From JAYQKL01 sp038142705 (GTDB lineage: Bacteria; Pseudomonadota; Alphaproteobacteria; RS24): a stretch of 64,000 bases of DNA. Below the pieces are notes generated by a model that saw only the letters and a list, made by a program, of their open reading frames with translations, had not been told where the DNA came from and made no database searches. Positions 26,401 to 35,138 of this stretch are shown piece after piece. Position 1 is the stretch's first letter. Each line of letters begins with the position of its first letter. Location: positions 1-64,000 of the forward strand of contig OZ244224.1 in assembly GCA_965217015.1 (NCBI GenBank), written 5' to 3'. The position numbers and the translations under genes were made by a program.

Positions 26401-27723
26401 TCATGTTTCTGTTTCAGAGATCACCACCAAGTCGCGATATCCATTAATATATATGAGCAGTGCAATGGGGGCGGCAATCAGCCCAAGCACACCCATCGAC
26501 ATGCCTAAACTCATCGGGTCTTGGAAAACCTGTTCTGTTAGAAAGGCAACAAATGTTGGCCCCAGCCCCATGCCCATAACATTTCCGGTGACAACAAAAA
26601 TGCCAGCAACCAGCCCACGCATTTTATTGGGGGAGATGGTTTGAAGCGTCACGGCGAGTTGCGGCAAAGGTATCGTCACAAAGAAACTGGCAAGTGCTAA
26701 AAATATCAGGCAGGTCATGCCATCTGTTTGCAGGCCAGCCAGAAATAAAAACAGAGCCGTCATCACTGTGCTGATGATAAGCATGAGCAAAGGAAAACCT
26801 TTAATGTTTAATTGTATCATTAATTTTGCGACCAATGGGGAGGAAAGAACCCCCAAACTTCCTGTCACAAGCGCGACCATTCCATAAAGCCGACCTGCAT
26901 AGGCAATGTCCCATTCATGAACCCGTATCAAAAGTGTCGGCGACCATGCCTGAATACTATAGAGCATGATAATAAGAAACGGCGCGCCCCCCAAAAAGGC
27001 GAGATAAACTTTCCAGTTCTTTTTCATATAGTCGACAGCCTCGCCCAGAGGCAGGGCCTCGTTTGTTTGCGTGTCAGCTACAATTCTTTTTGGTTCTTTA
27101 ATGCAGGCATAGATGAGGGCAAAAATAATGCCCGGCGCACCGCACAAAATAAGCGTTACTTGCCAGGGTTGCAAAACGCCAATAACGGGCAGGTCAACAG
27201 GCGGGGCGGATTGCGATATTTCAATGACCTGCGCGCCAGCGATGAGCGCAATACCAGCGCCCAAATAAGGCGCCATTGAAAAAATGCTCATGGCAACGGC
27301 AAGCTGAGATTTGCTGAAAATATCCGGAAACATTGACCAAACAGCCGGTGTAAGTGAGGCCTCACCCGCACCAACAAACCCGCGTGCAATGGCAAGCTGA
27401 GTGTAATTGCCAGACAGCCCAGCGGCTATTGTTGCCAAACTCCAGACCAATATGCCGCTAATGATGACATAAATTCTGGAAAAAACATCAACCAGCCGTC
27501 CAATCGGAATGCTGAGTAGGACATAAGGAATAACAAAAATGAGTCCTTGCAGATAACTTATCTGAACATCGGTGAGGTCCATATCATCTTTAATAGGCTC
27601 AACGAGTAGATTGATAACCTGTCGGTCAACAAATGAAAATGTATAGGTAAGTGTAAATAGGGTCAGTAAAAACCATGTATAGATTTTACGAGAAGATTGT
27701 TCATTTGCATTTGAAGACATCAT
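26401..27723 (-). CDS. MFS transporter, spinster-like
   Basis: A 440-residue major facilitator with 12 predicted helices. The start of helix 1 (FTLTYTFSFVDRQVINLL) and the loop RLVDVFSRIYVI after helix 2 follow the MFS signature, and GRLVD plus VGAGEASLTPAVW resemble spinster-type carriers often found beside aromatic or steroid catabolic genes. The substrate is unknown. The ATG at 27723 is preferred over the GTG at 27729. It is divergent from the LysR gene and may be controlled by it through the 149-base shared region. Confidence 0.88.
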   Translation of the reverse strand: MMSSNANEQSSRKIYTWFLLTLFTLTYTFSFVDRQVINLLVEPIKDDMDLTDVQISYLQGLIFVIPYVLLSIPIGRLVDVFSRIYVIISGILVWSLATIAAGLSGNYTQLAIARGFVGAGEASLTPAVWSMFPDIFSKSQLAVAMSIFSMAPYLGAGIALIAGAQVIEISQSAPPVDLPVIGVLQPWQVTLILCGAPGIIFALIYACIKEPKRIVADTQTNEALPLGEAVDYMKKNWKVYLAFLGGAPFLIIMLYSIQAWSPTLLIRVHEWDIAYAGRLYGMVALVTGSLGVLSSPLVAKLMIQLNIKGFPLLMLIISTVMTALFLFLAGLQTDGMTCLIFLALASFFVTIPLPQLAVTLQTISPNKMRGLVAGIFVVTGNVMGMGLGPTFVAFLTEQVFQDPMSLGMSMGVLGLIAAPIALLIYINGYRDLVVISETET

Positions 27724-27740
27724 TGACACTTTCTAAAAAA

Positions 27741-27761
27741 TTACATGCGTAAAGCCTGTAA
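27741..27761. promoter_or_regulatory. Candidate LysR-type operator between MFS and LysR genes
   Basis: TTACA-N11-TGTAA is an imperfect palindrome with the T-N11-A frame of LysR-type binding sites. It lies 17 bases before the MFS start and about 110 bases before the LysR start, the usual place for an autoregulated divergent LysR promoter. Support is sequence shape and position only. Confidence 0.4.
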
Positions 27762-27872
27762 TAAAATGCGCCTGCTTACAAGCCTAATTTTTTAGCTAGT
27801 TAATTCATAAGTGATTTACCGAATGCGGATTTTGTTCTTGCTCCCTGTCTGCGAGCAAAATAGTCTGTGGTT

Positions 27873-28802
27873 ATGATTAGTTTCAAAGAACTGCGATATG
27901 TGACGCTTGTTAATAAATATAAAAACTTTAGTCAGGCGGCAAAACATGCTGGTGTTTCTCAGCCAGCTTTGAGTATGGCGATTTCTAATTTAGAAGAGAA
28001 GCTGGGTATAATCCTTTTTTACCGCGATAAAAACGGCATGGTCCGGTCAAATGTGTTTAGTGAATTTTTGTCCGAAGAGGGCGGGCATATCATTAATGAT
28101 TTGGACAGCGTTATGCTTAAGCTGAATAGCATTAACGAAAAGCGGGTTGGCAATGTGGTGTTTGGCGTTGGTAATATTGTGGCTGATAGTGTCTTGTCAG
28201 AAGGCCTTGTGGATTTCTGTCAAAAAAATTCAGACATAAGACCAAATTTTATCAATGGCTATTGGTACGAGCTACGCGAAAAGCTGCTGCGCCAAGAAAT
28301 AAATTTTTATGTGACAGCTAATCATGTTGAGACAGTTGATGAAAAAATCACTGAGCGTGATTTTATGAGTCTTAAAATCAATTTTTACACGCGGGCTGAT
28401 CACCCGCTCGCCCAGCTTAAAAAAGTTCATTGTGTAGATTTAATCGAATATCCGACCATCACTTATTACACAGTCATTTCGAAGCAGCTCATTTTTGAGA
28501 AACTGCACACGCAGCAGCAAATCAATAAACTTGAGAAAAATTTTCCAGCCGGACAATTAGAAAGCATGAAACTGGCTTTGCCGATTATCTCGCAATCGGA
28601 TTATCTGATTATGGCGCCCGATAAGTTTTTCAAAGAAGAGATTAAAAGCGGTCAAATTCGAATCATTGATGTTGAGGACTTTGATTTGAAAATCAATATT
28701 AAGCTGGTCACGCGCTCTAAAGAAATCCTATCACCGCTTGATAATGAGCTGATTGAGTGCCTAGAAAAAGCAAGAGATAAATTTCTAGAACCTATAGCTT
28801 AA
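27873..28802 (+). CDS. LysR family transcriptional regulator
   Basis: A 309-residue regulator. Residues 1-60 are the LysR winged helix-turn-helix (YKNFSQAAKHAGVSQPALSMAISNLEEKLGIILFYRD), followed by a periplasmic-binding-like effector domain. The co-inducer is unknown. It lies between the divergent MFS gene and the co-oriented TonB receptor, so it probably controls one or both. The ATG at 27873 is preferred to a GTG two codons upstream. The gene is AT-richer than the housekeeping genes to the left. Confidence 0.9.
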   Translation: MISFKELRYVTLVNKYKNFSQAAKHAGVSQPALSMAISNLEEKLGIILFYRDKNGMVRSNVFSEFLSEEGGHIINDLDSVMLKLNSINEKRVGNVVFGVGNIVADSVLSEGLVDFCQKNSDIRPNFINGYWYELREKLLRQEINFYVTANHVETVDEKITERDFMSLKINFYTRADHPLAQLKKVHCVDLIEYPTITYYTVISKQLIFEKLHTQQQINKLEKNFPAGQLESMKLALPIISQSDYLIMAPDKFFKEEIKSGQIRIIDVEDFDLKINIKLVTRSKEILSPLDNELIECLEKARDKFLEPIA

Positions 28803-28859
28803 ACAGCACCCTATTTCATCATATAACGGGCCAAGACCCCTTCATTTTATCTGTTTTTG

Positions 28860-28882
28860 CCTTATAAGATTTTCTTATAAGG
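28860..28882. promoter_or_regulatory. Perfect inverted repeat upstream of the TonB receptor gene
   Basis: CCTTATAAGA and TCTTATAAGG form a perfect 10-base inverted repeat with a 3-base TTT spacer, 58 bases after the LysR stop and 88 bases before the receptor ATG. It contains ATAAGATTTTCTTAT, a T-N11-A frame suited to LysR binding. No T run follows, so it is a better operator than terminator. Confidence 0.55.
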
Positions 28883-28969
28883 GGTGGCTGGTGATATAAG
28901 AAATATAAATTTTTATTGCCGAGCCTTGTTTTCTCTATCTAAAGTTTAAGGGCTAAAGGAGAGGGAAAC

Positions 28970-31279
28970 ATGAAAACAAACATTAGTTATTTCAAAAAAA
29001 CCGCTCATTATGCTGTTTTGACAGCATTTATGGGCGCTTTGATTTCTGGACCTGCAACAGCTCAAATTGATGAGATTATTGTGACGTCACAGAAACGTTC
29101 TGAGGCTTTATCTGTACAAGATATACCCTCAAGTATTACGGCTGTCGCTGGTGATTTGATGGATGACATCCAATCTGTAGACCTTACAGATGTTGGGCGG
29201 CTTGCACCAAATGCAACTTTGCATCCATCAGCTACATTTGCATCAACACCGAACTTTTTGATTCGGGGTCTTGGTGTTAGTGGGACGACACGTTCACTTG
29301 ACCCGACTGTAGGGGTTATTGTTGATGGTGTTTATCTAGGTTTCCCAGTTGGCGCAAATCTGGATACCTTTGATCGTGAGTCTGTTGAAATATTACGAGG
29401 CCCGCAAGGAACGCTGCTTGGTCGTAATGTGACAGGTGGCGCGGTTGTCGTTAGAACCAAACGACCTACTGGTGAATATGGCGGTAAAATTGAAGCAGTA
29501 TTAGGTAATTATGACCGCGCGGATATCTCGGTCAGTCTTGAGGCACCCCTTGTAGAAGGAAAAGTGTCTGGCAAGATTGCTTTTATGTCTCGTAATCGTG
29601 ATGGTTACTGGGAAGATAATAATGGCGGAACAGTGACCCCGGCCTCAGGTGTCGTGGGGGCTTATGACTTAGCCGGACAAGGTGAATCAGGAACGAAGCC
29701 TGATGTTGACCTAACCATTATTCGTCCAATGCTCTATTTTACGCCAAGTGATAATCTAGACATTACGATTATGGCTGAGTTCCTTAGAGATAAAAGTGGT
29801 ACAGCCAATAGCCGGAATTTTGTTCACCCAACAGCTCCAGCGCGGCGTTCGCAAACATATGGCTATACTCCTCCTAGTGATCCATATGAAATCAATCATA
29901 ATTTAATGGGCGGTAATGATTTGGAAACAGACACATTTATTGCTGAATTAAATTATGCAACAGATAATGGTAAGATTACGGCGGTTACTTCATATCGTGA
30001 ATTGACTTATAGATCGAGTACTGATTTTGATGGCACACCATTCACGATTTTCCATTTCCCTGATAATTACGAAACTCAGGAACAAACGACACATGAAATT
30101 CGTTATGCAGGAAGTCTTTCTGAAAACTTAAATCTTGTTGTTGGTTTAAGCTCATTTGATCAGGAATATTTTGTTGGTGAGCGTCGTTTGATTGGAACGC
30201 TCGACAGAGCTGGTGTGACAGAAATTCAGCATGAAAGCTGGAGTATTTTCGGTGAGCTTGATTACATGGCAACTGACAATGTCAAAGTAACCCTTGGTGG
30301 ACGTTGGACTGATGAAACAAAAGATGTTTTGTTCAACGCTATTGGTTCCTGTAATCTTGATTTCAGCGCTTGTCCAGGCAGAACTGTTGGTGGTGCGCCG
30401 TTAACATCTGATGATATTGGTTTGACCCAAAGCGGTTCATGGGATGATTTCACTCCAAAACTTGCTCTTACATATATTATGAATGAAGATGTGAGTTTTT
30501 ATGGTAGCTATACACGTGGCTTCCGTAGTGGTTCATTTGATGCGCGTGCACGTACAATTGACTCTTTCCTGAATAGTAAACCAGGTCCAGAAACGGTTGA
30601 CAGTTACGAGATTGGTATGAAGTCACTTTTAGCTGATGATAGAGTTCTGCTAAATGTTGCCATCTTCCAGGCTGAATATACAGATATTCAAAAACTAGCG
30701 TTGGAATCATGTCAAATTAACCTTACTACTTGTACATCAGGGCGTATTCAACGCCTTATCAATGCCGCAGAAGCGACCATTGAAGGTATTGAAGTTGAGG
30801 CAAAAGCATTTGTTACAGATAATCTGATATTTGAGGGTGCTCTGGGTTATACAGATGCTAGCTTTGACTCATTCGAAGGTTTTGATGCAAATGGCGGAGG
30901 CTATGATCCTAATACGGACCCAGCTGCCGCTGCTGCTCTAAAATTTGAAAGAGTACCTGAGCTTACATATACAATTGCTGCAACTTATAATATGCCGTTG
31001 CAGGATGGTTCTGATGTGGATTTCAGAGTTTCATATGCTTACACAGACGAGTTCTATAATGATGCTGTGAATACTGAAGCCATCAAAACTGATGCCTATG
31101 GTCTGTTTGATGCAAGCGTATCTTATACGCGCGCAGATTCTGGATTGAAAGTCACATTGTTCGGTAAAAACTTGACTGATGAAGAGTATCATGACTTTGC
31201 TCTGGACAATGCGCTTACTAGATTGACTTGGGGTGGTACACCGTTAACTTACGGTGTGCGTGCGTCATACGCATTCTAA
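28970..31279 (+). CDS. TonB-dependent outer membrane receptor
   Basis: A 769-residue receptor that takes up large or scarce substrates across the outer membrane with TonB energy. A signal peptide ends near GPATAQ, followed at once by a TonB-box-like DEIIVTSQKR, the plug domain (SSITAVAGDLM, then FLIRGLG and VEILRGPQGTLLGRN) and a 22-strand barrel ending in the C-terminal Phe of VRASYAF. The sequence is of the class often tied to hydrophobic or aromatic substrates rather than siderophores, but substrate is not proven. The ATG follows AAAGGAGAGG. The gene is AT-rich: I counted 22 G+C in 60 bases at 30301-30360, against 35 in 60 inside mmsA. Confidence 0.94.
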   Translation: MKTNISYFKKTAHYAVLTAFMGALISGPATAQIDEIIVTSQKRSEALSVQDIPSSITAVAGDLMDDIQSVDLTDVGRLAPNATLHPSATFASTPNFLIRGLGVSGTTRSLDPTVGVIVDGVYLGFPVGANLDTFDRESVEILRGPQGTLLGRNVTGGAVVVRTKRPTGEYGGKIEAVLGNYDRADISVSLEAPLVEGKVSGKIAFMSRNRDGYWEDNNGGTVTPASGVVGAYDLAGQGESGTKPDVDLTIIRPMLYFTPSDNLDITIMAEFLRDKSGTANSRNFVHPTAPARRSQTYGYTPPSDPYEINHNLMGGNDLETDTFIAELNYATDNGKITAVTSYRELTYRSSTDFDGTPFTIFHFPDNYETQEQTTHEIRYAGSLSENLNLVVGLSSFDQEYFVGERRLIGTLDRAGVTEIQHESWSIFGELDYMATDNVKVTLGGRWTDETKDVLFNAIGSCNLDFSACPGRTVGGAPLTSDDIGLTQSGSWDDFTPKLALTYIMNEDVSFYGSYTRGFRSGSFDARARTIDSFLNSKPGPETVDSYEIGMKSLLADDRVLLNVAIFQAEYTDIQKLALESCQINLTTCTSGRIQRLINAAEATIEGIEVEAKAFVTDNLIFEGALGYTDASFDSFEGFDANGGGYDPNTDPAAAAALKFERVPELTYTIAATYNMPLQDGSDVDFRVSYAYTDEFYNDAVNTEAIKTDAYGLFDASVSYTRADSGLKVTLFGKNLTDEEYHDFALDNALTRLTWGGTPLTYGVRASYAF

Positions 31280-31295
31280 GCTCATCAAGACAAAA

Positions 31296-31336
31296 GAGGC
31301 GAACTGGACTTTAAAATCTGGTTCGCCTCACTTTTT
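31296..31336 (+). terminator. Rho-independent terminator after the TonB receptor
   Basis: GAGGCGAAC (31296-31304) pairs perfectly with GTTCGCCTC (31321-31329), followed by AC and five T. The loop is 16 bases. It ends 34 bases before the DUF3604 start, so the downstream genes probably need read-through or their own promoter. Confidence 0.8.
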
Positions 31337-31369
31337 CTTTTCTATATTTAAGTATAAAGGTAATCCATC

Positions 31370-33133
31370 TTGTTTTATCACAAGTCCTTTATTGGTTCGT
31401 GGGTTTTACTCTTAGTATTATCTCTGTACAGCCAAACTTTATATGCACAAGAAGCGACCGCAGAAAGAACCTTGCTTTGGGGGGATTTGCATGTGCACAG
31501 TAATTTCTCGTTTGATGCTTATTCATTTGGGAATACATCTTTAGGGCCTGATAAAGCATATGAGTTTGCGAGAGGGCTACCTGTTAAGGCACCAAATGGA
31601 GAATTGGCTCAATTAGCTGAGCCGCTTGACTTTCTTCTTGTCGCCGATCATGCAGAATATCTAGGGTTATTTTTGGGTTTTGAACAAAACGACCCGCAAA
31701 TTCAAAGCTCTAAATTAGGTAAAAGGTGGTTTGATTATTTCTCATCAGGAAAACAATCACCCATATCGCGTGAATATGTTCAAATGATTGAAAGGCAAAA
31801 AGAAATTGAGTTTTTGCCTAATGATTTTAATTCAACAGCTTGGTCAAAATTGCTGGATTATGCTGAGCGATATAATGAGCCAGGCGTTTTCACAGCTCTG
31901 ATTGGTTATGAATGGACCTCAATGATAAACGGTAACAATTTACATCGTGTGGTCGTTTATCGTGATAGTGCCGATAAGGCCAAAAAAATACTTCCCTTCT
32001 CTGCTCTCGATAGTCCAGACCCAGAAGATTTATGGGGGTTCATGGACAAGTACGAAAAAACGACAGGCGGCCAAGTGTTGGCTATTCCGCATAATGGAAA
32101 TGTTTCTAACGGAAAGATGTTTTCATTAAAGCGAATTAATGGGAGCGATTTTGATAGAGCCTATTCATCAAGTCGGCAAAAATGGGAACCACTTTATGAA
32201 GTCACGCAGGTCAAAGGTGATGCTGAAGCGCACCCATATCTATCGCCGGCTGATGAATATGCAGATTTTGAAACTTGGGATCAGGGTAACCTCAGAATGA
32301 CACCCAAAAAGCCAGACATGTTGTCGGGAGAATATGCAAGAGCTGCATTAAAAAATGGGTTGGGTGTAGAGGCAAAAACCGGTGTTAACCCTTTCAAATT
32401 TGGCCTGATAGGCGCAACAGACACGCATAATTCTCTCAGCACTGCGGATGATGAAAATTTTTATGGCAAATTTGTTGACTCGCTGCCAGGAGCAGAGAGA
32501 ACTCAAACATCACTTGGTGATAGGTTATGGGATAATTGGCGATTATCTGCTTCTGGATATACGGCAGTGTGGGCTGAAGAAAACACCAGAGAAGCTATAT
32601 TTGATGCGTTAAAGCGTAAAGAAGCATATGCAAGCACAGGTCCACGTATATTACTCAGGTTTTTTGGTGGATGGGATTACAAAAAATCAGATCTAAAAAA
32701 ACCAAATTTTTTTGCGGCTGAGGCCTATGCAAAAGGCGTGCCCATGGGGGGGGATTTAACTCAAAATCAAAATAAGACCAAGCCCGTATTTGTTTTTAAG
32801 GTGGCAAAAGACCCCCGTGGAAACCCAATTGACAAACTTCAAATTGTTAAGGGGTGGCTCGATAAAGATGGTCAAACACATGAAAAGATTTTTACAGTTG
32901 AAGAGTCAGAAACTGGGAATGGAACAGATAGTTTTTTTGCTATCTGGACTGATGAAAATTTCAAAAAAAATGAGCCAGCTTTTTACTATGCCAGAGTTCT
33001 GGAGGTGCCGAGCAAACGTTGGACTTCTTTTGATAAGGACCGATTTGGCGTTTTATTAGACCCCCAAACTCCGAAAAACATCAGAGAGAGAGCATACTCC
33101 TCTCCAATTTGGTACTCACCTGAGGACATGTAA
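31370..33133 (+). CDS. Exported DUF3604 protein (PHP-like metal-dependent hydrolase)
   Basis: A 587-residue protein with a signal peptide (WVLLLVLSLYSQTLYA). The core resembles PHP-fold phosphoesterases: LLWGDLHVHSNFSFDA with an HxH pair, FLLVADHAEYLG, AIPHNGN and GATDTHNS provide His/Asp ligands for several metals. DUF3604 has no established reaction. The start is TTG at 31370 after TAAAGG; no ATG precedes the signal peptide. Its stop overlaps the SDR start by one base, so it is coupled to the SDR-P450-ligase genes and is probably a periplasmic hydrolase in that pathway. The gene is AT-rich (22 of 60 G+C at 31741-31800). Confidence 0.85.
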   Translation: MFYHKSFIGSWVLLLVLSLYSQTLYAQEATAERTLLWGDLHVHSNFSFDAYSFGNTSLGPDKAYEFARGLPVKAPNGELAQLAEPLDFLLVADHAEYLGLFLGFEQNDPQIQSSKLGKRWFDYFSSGKQSPISREYVQMIERQKEIEFLPNDFNSTAWSKLLDYAERYNEPGVFTALIGYEWTSMINGNNLHRVVVYRDSADKAKKILPFSALDSPDPEDLWGFMDKYEKTTGGQVLAIPHNGNVSNGKMFSLKRINGSDFDRAYSSSRQKWEPLYEVTQVKGDAEAHPYLSPADEYADFETWDQGNLRMTPKKPDMLSGEYARAALKNGLGVEAKTGVNPFKFGLIGATDTHNSLSTADDENFYGKFVDSLPGAERTQTSLGDRLWDNWRLSASGYTAVWAEENTREAIFDALKRKEAYASTGPRILLRFFGGWDYKKSDLKKPNFFAAEAYAKGVPMGGDLTQNQNKTKPVFVFKVAKDPRGNPIDKLQIVKGWLDKDGQTHEKIFTVEESETGNGTDSFFAIWTDENFKKNEPAFYYARVLEVPSKRWTSFDKDRFGVLLDPQTPKNIRERAYSSPIWYSPEDM

Positions 33134-33930
33134 TGACAAATGAACTTAAAAGATTAAAAGGTAAATCAATCATCGTCACTGGCGCGGGTGCGGGGCTTGG
33201 TCGTTCATCTGCCATCAGATTGGCAGAAGAGGGGGCGCAGGTTCTGAGTGTGGATATCAACGCCGAAACCGCGCAAGAAACAGCCGATATGATTATTGCT
33301 GCGGGCGGAAAAGCCCAAGCCTGTCAAGCTGATATGAGCCATGAGGCTGATATTATAGAAATGGTTAAGCAAGCCAAAAATCACTTTGGCGGTATAAATG
33401 GTTTGCTGGCAAATGCTGGCATTGCAGGAACGGGCGCAGCGCACGAGACCTCTTTAGAGGATTGGAACAACCTTATTACGATTTCTCTAACTGGCAAATG
33501 GCTGTGCGCCAAGCATGTCTTGCCGTATATGATGGATAAGAAGAGCGGTAATATTGTCTTCCAGTCCTCTATTTGCGCCTTAAATGGTTTTCCCAATCTT
33601 GTGGCCTATTCAGCAGCAAAAGGTGGCATTGCGGCTATGACCCGGCAAATGGCAACCGATTATGCTAAGTTTAATATTAGAGTGAACGCGATTGCGCCTG
33701 GCACAATTGAAACTGAGCTGGTGCGTGAAACCTATAAACAAAGGCTGGATACGGCTCAAAGCGAGACGAGCATTGAGGAAAGTCTTGCTGAAACCGCGAA
33801 ACGTTACCCATTAGGCCGTTTGGGGCGGGAGATTGATGTATCGAATATGGCTGTGTTTCTTTTTTCTGAAGAATCGAACTGGATTACGGGTACAATGATG
33901 CCGGTTGATGGTGGCTATACAGCGAAATGA
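33133..33930 (+). CDS. Short-chain dehydrogenase/reductase
   Basis: A 265-residue NAD(P)-dependent oxidoreductase. The cofactor loop is VTGAGAGLGRSSA with D at the end of strand 2 (LSVDIN), which favours NAD. The NNAG-like motif reads LANAGIAG. The catalytic Ser-Tyr-Lys is in QSSICALNG and AYSAAKGG. The ending TGTMMPVDGGYTAK is classical SDR. Likely oxidises an alcohol made by the neighbouring P450 or hydrolase. It overlaps DUF3604 by one base and is followed by the P450 gene after 9 bases. Confidence 0.92.
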   Translation: MTNELKRLKGKSIIVTGAGAGLGRSSAIRLAEEGAQVLSVDINAETAQETADMIIAAGGKAQACQADMSHEADIIEMVKQAKNHFGGINGLLANAGIAGTGAAHETSLEDWNNLITISLTGKWLCAKHVLPYMMDKKSGNIVFQSSICALNGFPNLVAYSAAKGGIAAMTRQMATDYAKFNIRVNAIAPGTIETELVRETYKQRLDTAQSETSIEESLAETAKRYPLGRLGREIDVSNMAVFLFSEESNWITGTMMPVDGGYTAK

Positions 33931-33939
33931 TTGGGTTAA

Positions 33940-35109
33940 ATGAAAGATAAAAATAACAACAAGATTGATTTATTCTCGGAAGAGGTTTCTGCCTGTCCGT
34001 TTTCTTCCTATAAGGAAATAAGAGATAGCGGGCGCGTTTATCAGGAACCGAGATATGGCAATCATGTCTTGACCCATTTTGCGGATATTCTATCACTTAA
34101 GAATGATCAGATTTTTGACGCCCGACATGGTGTTGATCCGGCGGGTCGTTTTTCATCAACAACCTATCCCGATATCAACCGAACAGATCCACCACGACAT
34201 GCCAAAATAAAAGCATTTTTATATAAATCATTTGCCCCGCCAGCGATTAAGGCGTGGGAGGCTGATATTCATAAAATCTTTATGGAGCATTTTGACGCTG
34301 TTCAAGGTGGTTCATTTGATATTGTGCAGGCGATTTGCTATCCAGCCCCCGCCGCTGTGATTTGCAAGCTGCTTGGTTTTTCTGATGATAGGCGTGAGGA
34401 CTTCCAGCGCTGGTCAGAGGCTCTTGTGGAGAGGCTGGGAACAGAAATATCTGAAGAACAAAGAAGCGCCTTAATTGAAATGGCGCGGTTTATTCGGCTC
34501 AAAGCCGAAGAAAAAGCGAAAAACCCTGGTAACGACCTGATGACAGAAATTGTGAAAGCTGAGGTCGATGGAGAAAAATTATCGCATGAAGAAATTGTGG
34601 CTAATGGTGTTTTCTTCTTAGCGGCAGGGCATGAGACCACCGCCAATTTTTTAAGCAATTTCACGGTGCAGCTTGCCACCATTCCTGGTCTGTTTGAGAA
34701 AATAAAAAACAATAGGGCGCTTTTGAAGCCTGCTTTAGAGGAGTCTTTACGCCTTGAAAGTCCAGTGCAAAATATTTGCCGGACGGTCAAGCAAGAGTTT
34801 TCGCTTGATGAGCATTTAATTCGCGAAGATGAACGGGTTATGTTTTCATTGGGGGCTGGAAATCGCGACCCAGATATTTTTTCCAATCCTGATGACTATG
34901 ATTTGGAGCGTGAGAATCTGAATCAACATCTTGCTTTTGGATATGGGCACCATCAATGCCTTGGGGCGCGATTGGCGCGACTTGAGGGTGAAATTTTTTC
35001 GAATATTCTATTTGATAGATTTGATAAAATTGAATTGGGGCAAGAGACTACACCCCAGCCAGGTAATGTGATGCGCGGCTATAAAGCGCTCAATGTATTA
35101 TGTTCATAA
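33940..35109 (+). CDS. Cytochrome P450
   Basis: A 389-residue soluble bacterial P450. The I-helix oxygen motif is AAGHETTANF, the K-helix ExxR is in EESLRLESP, and the heme loop is FGYGHHQCLGARLARLE with the axial cysteine at about 340. It hydroxylates an unknown substrate and needs an external ferredoxin, which is not encoded nearby. Sequence features such as the HAKIKAFLYKSFAPPAI segment place it among CYP families active on terpenoids, steroids or fatty acids, but the family cannot be fixed by eye. It lies in a tight series with SDR and acyl-CoA synthetase. Confidence 0.93.
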   Translation: MKDKNNNKIDLFSEEVSACPFSSYKEIRDSGRVYQEPRYGNHVLTHFADILSLKNDQIFDARHGVDPAGRFSSTTYPDINRTDPPRHAKIKAFLYKSFAPPAIKAWEADIHKIFMEHFDAVQGGSFDIVQAICYPAPAAVICKLLGFSDDRREDFQRWSEALVERLGTEISEEQRSALIEMARFIRLKAEEKAKNPGNDLMTEIVKAEVDGEKLSHEEIVANGVFFLAAGHETTANFLSNFTVQLATIPGLFEKIKNNRALLKPALEESLRLESPVQNICRTVKQEFSLDEHLIREDERVMFSLGAGNRDPDIFSNPDDYDLERENLNQHLAFGYGHHQCLGARLARLEGEIFSNILFDRFDKIELGQETTPQPGNVMRGYKALNVLCS

Positions 35110-35138
35110 TTTATGGGTTTATTCTTTAAGGTAATAAA

